A stretch of DNA of 18,945 nt from Candidatus Saccharibacteria bacterium UBA3304 (GTDB lineage Bacteria; Patescibacteriota; Saccharimonadia; Saccharimonadales; Saccharimonadaceae): positions 1 through 18,945 of the forward strand of contig DESW01000022.1 of NCBI GenBank assembly GCA_002361425.1, given 5' to 3'. Positions 13,832 through 18,945 of the stretch are shown piece by piece. Both the position numbers and the translations under genes were made by a program. The notes under the pieces were generated by a model. The model was not told where the DNA came from and searched no databases. It saw only the letters and a list, made by a program, of their open reading frames with translations. Each line of letters starts with the position of its first letter. Positions within the stretch are counted from its first letter, which is position 1.

Positions 13832-14479
13832 ATGAAGCAGTGGGGCGGTGATCAGAATTATCGACCAGAGAAAAAGTCTTCTGATGCAAAGAAGGCTAAT
13901 CGCTCTGCTGCCAAAGAAACGCCTGAAACGAAGAATAAGACCGAGCGCGATTATCGCGTTGGCAAGACGATTGCCGGCGCGACGAATAACGCCCGTAAGC
14001 GTAATTTGGAACATATTGCAGCGCGTAAGAAACAGCAACGTAAGAATGCGTTGATTATACTTAGTGTGCTGATTATTATCGTGTCGGTTGGGATTGTCGT
14101 TGCAAATTATATTTCACAAAAGCAATCTGAACGTGAAGCGGAGCTTGCTAAAGAAAACCCAGTAGAGCCAACGGTAGCAATTGTTGATGAGAACGTCGGT
14201 AATAATATCTCTTCTCGCACGAAGGTCTTCGTGGCGCGTCTAGAGGCCGATGCTAAGGAAAAGAATCTTAAGGTGGATCATGTTGTGCTGCCTTTCCAGA
14301 AGGCACGCGAAATACTGGTGTATTTTGACGGTAGGAAAGAGTATTATAAGATGACGTCCGAGCGGGGCAGTGCAGTCCAGATTGAAGACGCCGAACGTAT
14401 GATGCGCTATTTGGACGGCAAGAGTCTGACGCCAGAATATGTCGATTTGCGCGTAGAGGGCAAGGCCTATTATAAATAG
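13832..14479 (+). CDS. Bitopic membrane protein with FtsQ/DivIB-like C-terminus
   Basis: 215 residues: a long, very basic cytoplasmic N-terminus (1-70, many Lys/Arg/Asn), one TM (about 71-94, ALIILSVLIIIVSVGIVVAN), then an extracytoplasmic domain of about 120 residues. Its end, YVDLRVEGKAYYK with D205-L-R207, strongly resembles the YIDLRF...vy finish of FtsQ/DivIB, and the preceding GR-rich strand and helix (KAREILVYFDGRKEYYKMT, then IEDAERMMRYLDG) fit the FtsQ beta domain. No POTRA domain of normal size fits between TM and this domain. The role as a reduced FtsQ partner of FtsL and FtsI is inference. It starts five bases after pgk with only a weak AGGA upstream, so is probably coupled to it. 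No clear terminator directly follows. Confidence 0.7.
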   Translation: MKQWGGDQNYRPEKKSSDAKKANRSAAKETPETKNKTERDYRVGKTIAGATNNARKRNLEHIAARKKQQRKNALIILSVLIIIVSVGIVVANYISQKQSEREAELAKENPVEPTVAIVDENVGNNISSRTKVFVARLEADAKEKNLKVDHVVLPFQKAREILVYFDGRKEYYKMTSERGSAVQIEDAERMMRYLDGKSLTPEYVDLRVEGKAYYK

Positions 14480-14516
14480 GCGCTGATTTCGTGCGCTTCT
14501 ACTTCAATCCCCTAAT

Positions 14517-14532
14517 GTTCGGTTTTTGTTCT
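14517..14532 (+). repeat. 16-nt exact dispersed repeat, copy 1
   Basis: GTTCGGTTTTTGTTCT, identical to 15341-15356. Shorter relatives GTTCGGTTT occur at 3476 and 3544, also in non-coding DNA. Confidence 0.7.
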
Positions 14533-14707
14533 GTTCGTAAAAATTGGTGCAAGTTGAGGGTGGGGCAGCAAAATCCATATTTTGCAACATAATTATAAAA
14601 AAGTCAAATGGGCAGGGGAGTGACGGAAAAATTTGGACAGACCGTGAAAAGTCTGTGGAAAACTAGATTTCACGCGGGCTAGGATTTGGCGAAACGGCAG
14701 CTAATTA

Positions 14708-14716
14708 TGTTATAAT
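14708..14716 (+). promoter_or_regulatory. Extended -10 promoter in front of the structured segment
   Basis: TGTTATAAT is a perfect TGn-TATAAT. The predicted start near 14722-14724 falls just before the first ACAGGGGTGG repeat and the structured segment. No protein-coding gene follows within 600 bases. Confidence 0.55.
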
Positions 14717-14721
14717 ATGTG

Positions 14722-14830
14722 AATTTACAGGGGTGGCGCCTATGTATCTGCATGTAGATTGTCAAATCTTAGCCCCTCAGGACCACTTCTAGATACTCCC
14801 CCGGATAAAAATTCCCGGGGGAGCGCCTAA
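14722..14830 (+). ncRNA. Candidate small structured RNA
   Basis: Nested pairings suggest a folded RNA of about 100 nt: GGCGC (14735-14739) with GCGCC (14823-14827) as closing helix; GTATCT (about 14744-14749) with AGATAC (14791-14796); hairpin AGATT/AATCT inside that arm; and a very stable arm CTCCCCCGG/CCGGGGGAG (14796-14804 with 14815-14823). AGGGG at the 5' end (14729-14733) could also pair with CCCCT (about 14773-14777) as a pseudoknot. Some helix ends share a base, so the exact fold is uncertain. It sits directly after a strong -10. No T-tract follows the last hairpin. I do not recognise a riboswitch or ribozyme family. Confidence 0.4.
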
Positions 14831-15122
14831 TTTATGATATTAATTATGATCGAAAGAAACAGATGGCGGAAGGCTATTTAAAAGGAATTTATATCTGTTA
14901 GTAGGTCAGCCGCTGCATATGCCCGACGATTGTATATATGTCCGGTTTTACATATAGTATAGTCGTAAAATATGCATTGTGCGACATTGGAAATTAAGGC
15001 AAAAGTCGAGTATACACTCGTCCCGTTTATGCTTAGTTTTTGCTACCCGGCTGGCTTTTGGCCCTATTTGCCGTCTATTTCGCGTTCTAATGTGCTTCTG
15101 CTTATATTTCTATATATACACA

Positions 15123-15160
15123 CGTTCTGTGCCGTTCTGCGCGTCCTGTGCGATCCTGCG
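15123..15160 (+). repeat. Short imperfect tandem array of 9-10-nt units
   Basis: Four consecutive units CGTTCTGTGC, CGTTCTGCG, CGTCCTGTG, CGATCCTGCG, all variants of CGTYCTGYG. Could be a protein-binding array or simple slippage. Confidence 0.45.
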
Positions 15161-15201
15161 GCTTCGGCTAAATATGGCTTCCCCAGGTATTTTTCGGATT
15201 T

Positions 15202-15285
15202 ACAGGGGTGGATGGGGTTATATGCTACTACTTTAACAGGGGTAGAATAGGGCATTAACAGGGGTGAAACAGGGGTAGAATAGGG
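15202..15285 (+). repeat. Cluster of ACAGGGGT repeats
   Basis: Same-strand copies of ACAGGGGTR at 15202, 15236, 15258 and 15269, plus a fifth at 14727. Two copies extend to ACAGGGGTAGAATAGGG (15236-15252 and 15269-15285), exactly 33 bases apart. The copy at 14727 and that at 15202 share TTTACAGGGGTGG. Confidence 0.7.
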
Positions 15286-15340
15286 GAGCGAGCGTTAAAA
15301 ATCGGGCTGGAGAGGGTTTTGACTTCCCTATGGCTTCCCT

Positions 15341-15356
15341 GTTCGGTTTTTGTTCT
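15341..15356 (+). repeat. 16-nt exact dispersed repeat, copy 2
   Basis: GTTCGGTTTTTGTTCT, identical to 14517-14532. The two copies nearly delimit the 0.9 kb non-coding region. Confidence 0.7.
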
Positions 15357-15377
15357 CGCGCGCGATGAAGATATTTA

Positions 15378-15395
15378 TGATAAAATTAATATAAT
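15378..15395 (+). promoter_or_regulatory. -10 region of the acyltransferase-flippase operon
   Basis: TGATAAAAT (15378-15386, extended -10) and TATAAT (15390-15395) lie close together. Either would give a short leader that includes GGAGG (15401-15405) before the ATG at 15410, so unlike rsmH, ftsI and pyk this message uses a Shine-Dalgarno. Confidence 0.55.
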
Positions 15396-15409
15396 ATAGT
15401 GGAGGTAAA

Positions 15410-16540
15410 ATGAGCGCTAGAACGGCGACTGTTTCTGGCGGTGGGAAAAAAGTCCGTCAATCCGGTATTGAGCTTTTGCGCATTTTGGCGATGCTAGCCA
15501 TTATTGCGTTTCATATTGGCTGCTATAGTGGATTGAATTATCCGACGAATAATGATACTGGGGACATCATTTTGGCGGGGTTATTTAGCTTTGGCAAATT
15601 TGGTGTCGCGCTATTTTTCATGATTACTGGATATTTCTTATGCGCTAAGAAGAGCGCTCCGCAGCCAAAAAGAGTAATTCCGATTGTACGTTTGGCGCTT
15701 TTTTACTATTTAGCGGCTATAGCTCTATGTTTCGTATTTTTCCCAGATCGAATGGTTTTTTCTTTTCCATTTGAAGGCATGATGTTTGAATTTGCGAAAT
15801 CGTTTATCTGGGGTGATTACTGGTTTATTAGCGCATATGTGATAGTAATGATTCTTGCGCCTTATATAAAAAAGATGCTCGATGCTCTGTCTGATAGGGA
15901 AATTACTCGTTTGTGTCTTTTTACTTCCCTATTGGCATCTATTGGTTTGGATATATTAAGGCTTCTCAGAATATCTGATGCTGGCGTGTCTGCTTTTGCG
16001 CTGCCTACGGTGATAGTTTATCTGCTAATTGGTTATACAATAAAACGTAGAGAAAAAGATATTCGCAATTGCGGCTGGGCGACTGCGGCTTTAATTGCTG
16101 GCGCCATGCTAATATTCTTATCTCCTATTATAGGAAATATGTATGCTAGTAACGGGTGGGGTGAGGTGTTAGATCTCTTTAGGAGAGAGCAGTCAATCGG
16201 TACAATGCTAGCGAGCGTGGGCTGCTTTATTATCTTTTCGAGAATAAAGCTACAAAACCGATTCGTGAACTATGTAGCATCTTTAACGTTAGCTGTGTAT
16301 CTCATTCACAACAATACGTTTGTTATATGGTCTACGATTTTTAGGAGTGGTGTAGTGGCGAGATTGATTGATATGCTTAAGGGCCATGGCATCATCTCTG
16401 GTTGTCTAGCGCTTGCAGTTTGCCTGATAGCTACATTTGTTGGATGTGCGATTATAGAGATTATTCGTCGAGTAGCGGTTCGTGCGATAGCGAAGATCTG
16501 TACGCTAGAAAAAACGTCTGAGTGCTATAATAAGGAATAA
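15410..16540 (+). CDS. Acyltransferase-3 family membrane protein
   Basis: Multi-pass membrane protein (376 residues, about ten TM segments) of the acyltransferase-3/OafA-WecH type, which moves acetyl or other acyl groups onto cell-surface sugars. The family's first-helix signature is clear: GIELLRILAMLAIIAFH with R24 and H35. FGVALFFMITGYFL (about 64-77) matches the second family motif (usually FF.lSGyf). WGDYWFISAYVIVMILAPY around 136-155 and YVASLTLAVYLIHNN near 300 also fit. No fused SGNH domain, so the acyl acceptor cannot be deduced. A strong GGAGG precedes the ATG. The flippase-domain gene follows after five bases, indicating an operon acting on an envelope glycan or lipid. Confidence 0.88.
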   Translation: MSARTATVSGGGKKVRQSGIELLRILAMLAIIAFHIGCYSGLNYPTNNDTGDIILAGLFSFGKFGVALFFMITGYFLCAKKSAPQPKRVIPIVRLALFYYLAAIALCFVFFPDRMVFSFPFEGMMFEFAKSFIWGDYWFISAYVIVMILAPYIKKMLDALSDREITRLCLFTSLLASIGLDILRLLRISDAGVSAFALPTVIVYLLIGYTIKRREKDIRNCGWATAALIAGAMLIFLSPIIGNMYASNGWGEVLDLFRREQSIGTMLASVGCFIIFSRIKLQNRFVNYVASLTLAVYLIHNNTFVIWSTIFRSGVVARLIDMLKGHGIISGCLALAVCLIATFVGCAIIEIIRRVAVRAIAKICTLEKTSECYNKE

Positions 16541-16545
16541 CATTT

Positions 16546-17625
16546 ATGAAGAAAAAGTGGATTAACGTCTTAATTATCCTAGTCATTACCGTTGTATTTT
16601 TGTGGTGGTCGCTAAAAGACAACTTCAGCGAAGTGATGAATACGCTTCTTTCTTCGAATATCGGCTGGATTATCGTTTCCCTGTTAGTTTTCTGCGTTTA
16701 TATGCTCTTTGATACGCTATCGACCTATGGCATTATCAAGATTTATAAGAAAGACGTTACCTTTAAATTTGCGCTTTATCTAGGCATTATTAATAAGTTC
16801 TTCTGTGGCATTACGCCGTTGTCTAGTGGTGGCCAGCCGATGCAGATTTATGAGCTTCGCAAGAAGGGTGTACCAGTTTCAACGGGTGCAAACATCGAAG
16901 TTCAGGCTTATATGATGTTTCAGATTGCCTTGATGATTACGGCGATTATTAGCGTGATTTTTGACCAGATTTTTCACTTTTTCCAGTTTATCCCATGGCT
17001 TCAGAGCATGATGGTTGCTGGTTTCGTCATCAACTTGGCGATTCTTTTGGTCCTGTTATTCGTTAGCTTCTCGAAGAATTTCAATCGCGTAGTAGCACGC
17101 GGTATTATTAACGCGCTCGCAAAGGTTGGCCTCGTTCATGATAAGGAAGCTCGCATTCAGAGATGGGAAGCAGCCTGCAAGAATTACTACGAGAACGGTC
17201 GTGAGCTTCTTCGTAATAAGAAGGTATTCGCAAAGGGCGTGTTCTATCAGTGCATGGCGCTCCTTACTTACTATATGCTTCCGATCTTTATTGCATTCGC
17301 AATTGGTTGTGCTGACAACCTCGACGTCATTAATGTCTTTACGGCTAGCTCATTCGTCTACGTAATGGGCTGCTATGTGCCTATTCCTGGCGCTTCTGGC
17401 GGCATGGAAGCGGGCTTTATGGGCTTCTTTGGCAACTTCGTCGACGGTCCAGCTTTGAACGTATTTGTGCTCGTCTGGCGCGGTATTACTTACTATTTGC
17501 CGATGATTGCTGGCGCAATCGCCTTCAACATTTATAACGGCCGTGGTGCAATTGCAGAGGCAGAAAAACTTGCCGCCACTGCTGACGACAAGCCTAAAGC
17601 TAAAGCTAAAACCAAGAAGAAATAA
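16546..17625 (+). CDS. YbhN/MprF-type flippase-like membrane protein (LPG synthase TM-region family)
   Basis: 359-residue polytopic membrane protein of the lysylphosphatidylglycerol synthase TM-region/UPF0104 family. Characteristic segments: NKFFCGITPLSSGGQPMQIY followed by ELRKKGVP (about 85-110), and PIPGASGGMEAGFMGFFG (about 278-295), equivalent to the usual PtPGGiGvvE block. About eight TM helices and a Lys/Ala tail (KAKAKTKKK). The catalytic GNAT-like domain of MprF is absent, so the expected role is lipid or glycolipid translocation rather than aminoacylation; the substrate is unknown. AAGGAA at the end of the upstream gene serves as ribosome binding site. Its TAA stop touches the stop of the convergent GDPD gene with no intervening base, leaving no room for a dedicated terminator. 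Confidence 0.87.
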   Translation: MKKKWINVLIILVITVVFLWWSLKDNFSEVMNTLLSSNIGWIIVSLLVFCVYMLFDTLSTYGIIKIYKKDVTFKFALYLGIINKFFCGITPLSSGGQPMQIYELRKKGVPVSTGANIEVQAYMMFQIALMITAIISVIFDQIFHFFQFIPWLQSMMVAGFVINLAILLVLLFVSFSKNFNRVVARGIINALAKVGLVHDKEARIQRWEAACKNYYENGRELLRNKKVFAKGVFYQCMALLTYYMLPIFIAFAIGCADNLDVINVFTASSFVYVMGCYVPIPGASGGMEAGFMGFFGNFVDGPALNVFVLVWRGITYYLPMIAGAIAFNIYNGRGAIAEAEKLAATADDKPKAKAKTKKK

Positions 17626-18348
17626 TTAGAGAATTTCTTCGCAAATGATATTATCGCAGTGCTTGAGCGCTTCTTGGCTCTGAGCGATTTTTGAGACAGT
17701 CCAGCCGAGAACTGGAGTACCCTGCGCGCGAGCTTTTTCGACGTTCTTATTTGGAAGGGCACGGATATCATATGAGATGAAATCTGGCTTATTGATAGGG
17801 GAGAACCAGAGGTTTTTGAGCGCCGGTTTCATAATAGAGGAGACGTCTTTACAGTTCTTGAAGTCGCTAGAAAGCTGGCCGCGCGGAATTTCTGGCGCGT
17901 GCTTTTTGAGCCAACGCAAGGCAAGTGGGCTGAAGCTCTGGAGAGCATACTTCCCTTTATAGTTCTTGAGTGCTTCTATAACTGCAGCTTCTAGCTTCCC
18001 TGCTGGCTGATCATACTTTAATTCAATAAGGAGTGGAACTTTGCCATTGATTACCGGGAGAACCTCAGACAATAGCGGGACGCGCTCGCGTGTATGCTTG
18101 AGGTACATTTCGCGAATCTCGGTGAAGGTGCATTTTGCAATCTCTTTGTCGATACCGCACATGCGTTTGAGGTTGTCGTCGTGGAATACGACCACTTCCC
18201 CGGTCTTAATCATGTGAACATCTAGCTCGATAGGAAAACGGCCTTCTACGGCCTTCTGGAAGGCTGTGAGAGAGTTTTCTGGAACCTTGTCGCTATGCAA
18301 ACCGCGGTGAGCGATTGGCGAATGTAGTAGGAAATCGATTTTTGACAT
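17626..18348 (-). CDS. Glycerophosphodiester phosphodiesterase family protein
   Basis: TIM-barrel phosphodiesterase of the GDPD/UgpQ type, hydrolysing glycerophosphodiesters to an alcohol and glycerol-3-phosphate. Conserved residues visible: H14-R15-G16, E24-N25, E41-x-D43 and H56 in VVFHDD, then LIELK (about 118-122), QSFSP (about 143-147) and a GWTV motif near residue 217 of 240. No signal peptide or TM segment, so it is probably cytoplasmic. It lies one base downstream of the preceding minus-strand gene (TAA-A-ATG), with AGAGG as ribosome binding site inside that gene's end. Convergent with the flippase gene, whose stop codon it abuts. The true substrate, for example a deacylated phospholipid, cannot be read from the sequence. 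Confidence 0.93.
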   Translation of the reverse strand: MSKIDFLLHSPIAHRGLHSDKVPENSLTAFQKAVEGRFPIELDVHMIKTGEVVVFHDDNLKRMCGIDKEIAKCTFTEIREMYLKHTRERVPLLSEVLPVINGKVPLLIELKYDQPAGKLEAAVIEALKNYKGKYALQSFSPLALRWLKKHAPEIPRGQLSSDFKNCKDVSSIMKPALKNLWFSPINKPDFISYDIRALPNKNVEKARAQGTPVLGWTVSKIAQSQEALKHCDNIICEEIL

Positions 18349-18349
18349 T

Positions 18350-18945
18350 TTACCTCTGTACCGGGCGATTGCCGCGGTCGTTTGCGTTACTGTGTTTGTG
18401 ATAGCTGATTTTGCGACCTTTTTTCTGAATAGTATGGACGTTAGCTTGGCCGTTCTTTGCGCTAGTAATTACCTGGCGACCTTCTTCATCGTCTTCGCCG
18501 CGAGTGGAGTGAGGAATTTCTTGAGTCACCTCTTCCTCTTCGACTACCTCAGTCTTTTTGATGTTTGGGCTAGATTGCTGAGCAGCGATGAGGGCGCTAA
18601 GATCCTTGAGACCAGGGCCGGTCTTTTCGCCTTGAGCTTGAGATGGAGAGATCTTCTGTTTGCGGAACTCGGCCTGTGGCGTAAACTGGAAAACTGGTTT
18701 TTCGTGCTTGACGATAGCTGGCTGTTCGGAGCCGCGTTCGCCTGCTTCACGGCCAGAGTCGGAGAGATTCTTTTTCCACTTCTCTGCTGCTTCGATGGCT
18801 TCTTTGATTTCTTTTTCTACCTCTGCGCGTGGGCAAGAATAGGTCATACGAGAGTTGCGTACGATCTGTGGCGTGAGGTCGTTAGGTGGTTTTGGAATGC
18901 TGAGGGTAGTTGCAGAGAAAGCTGGAGTCTTTTCGCCGTTAATAA
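18350..18945 (-). CDS. Charged, low-complexity protein of unknown function, 5' end outside window
   Basis: The frame stays open through the right edge, so the gene is incomplete; an internal ATG at 18847-18845 is not necessarily the start because coding-like sequence (FSATTLSIPKPPNDLTPQ) continues before it. The visible 197 residues have a Glu/Lys helical stretch (EVEKEIKEAIEAAEKWKKN), then Ser/Gln/Pro/Lys-rich sequence with an EEEE run and a basic His/Lys/Arg end. No TM segment or recognised motif; it looks largely disordered. It shares an operon with the GDPD gene (one-base gap). The product could be the C-terminal tail of a larger protein whose domain lies beyond the window. I do not assign a function. 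Confidence 0.7.
   Translation of the reverse strand, partial: INGEKTPAFSATTLSIPKPPNDLTPQIVRNSRMTYSCPRAEVEKEIKEAIEAAEKWKKNLSDSGREAGERGSEQPAIVKHEKPVFQFTPQAEFRKQKISPSQAQGEKTGPGLKDLSALIAAQQSSPNIKKTEVVEEEEVTQEIPHSTRGEDDEEGRQVITSAKNGQANVHTIQKKGRKISYHKHSNANDRGNRPVQR

Larger units (their letters stand above)
14480..15377 (+). other. Long non-coding region rich in structure and short repeats
   Basis: About 900 bases with no convincing gene. Contents in order: GTTCGGTTTTTGTTCT (14517-14532); hairpin GCAAAAT/ATTTTGC (14568-14585); CCGTGAAAA...TGTGGAAAA (14642-14662); an extended -10 at 14708; a compact structured segment to 14827; hairpins AACAGAT/ATCTGTT around 14859-14899 and TATATGT/ACATATA around 14935-14957; a short tandem CGTTCTG-type array (15123-15160); ACAGGGGT repeats (15202-15278); and a second GTTCGGTTTTTGTTCT (15341-15356). 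Open frames here lack ribosome binding sites and have no protein-like composition. Confidence 0.6.

Noticed and set aside
14972..15255. Overlapping open frames on both strands within the long intergenic region
   Set aside because: They cross the tandem array and repeats, have no ribosome binding site and no conserved-looking protein; the region is better read as non-coding.

Overview
The window is an 18.9 kb piece of a small, gene-dense bacterial genome. It looks like a member of the Patescibacteria (CPR), most probably a Candidatus Saccharibacteria (TM7) relative; this is inference from gene content and style, with no 16S marker in view. The supporting signs are: a stripped-down division/cell-wall cluster (rsmH-ftsL-ftsI-mraY-ftsW-murG, with no mraZ, murC/D/E/F or ftsA/ftsZ nearby), minimal glycolytic genes (pyk, pgk), several first-in-operon genes that appear to be leaderless, and many small intrinsic terminators. 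TGA acts as a stop (2775-2777 and 9770-9772), which argues against the UGA=Gly code of Gracilibacteria/Absconditabacteria. No IS element, CRISPR array, integrase or rRNA was seen.

Layout. 2-1777: typA/bipA, lacking its first residues. 1809-2103: a gene-free block with a strong -10, a 17-bp long-range helix and a UUCG terminator, most likely a structured ncRNA gene. 2205-3355: two overlapping genes for small, possibly paralogous membrane proteins of unknown function, closed by a terminator. 3391-4080: about 690 bases without a convincing gene, holding direct repeats and a large stem-loop. 4081-7525: rsmH (leaderless), a 20-codon microORF with its own terminator, an ftsL-like gene after a hairpin leader, then ftsI from a leaderless promoter placed right after the ftsL terminator. 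7536-10883: mraY, ftsW and murG tightly coupled, with a 68-nt ftsW/murG overlap. 10884-11288: two strong inverted repeats, then tRNA-Glu(UUC) with its promoter and terminator. 11289-14479: pyk (leaderless), pgk and a single-pass membrane protein whose C-terminus resembles FtsQ/DivIB. 14480-15409: about 930 bases without a gene, rich in RNA-like structure and short repeats, including five copies of ACAGGGGT. 15410-17625: an acyltransferase-3 protein and a YbhN/MprF-type flippase-domain protein. 17626-18945, minus strand: a GDPD-family phosphodiesterase behind a gene for a charged protein that runs off the window edge.

How the genes fit together. MraY and MurG make lipid I and lipid II, FtsW and FtsI polymerise and crosslink septal peptidoglycan, FtsL and the FtsQ-like protein would be their bitopic scaffold partners, and RsmH matures 16S rRNA. 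Pyk and Pgk are the ATP-producing steps of lower glycolysis. The last genes point to modification or turnover of surface glycans and lipids.

Most worth a second look: the 1809-2103 RNA, the leaderless promoters with fixed spacing, the 20-residue microORF, the FtsQ-like gene behind pgk, and the structured, repeat-rich 14.5-15.4 kb intergenic region.
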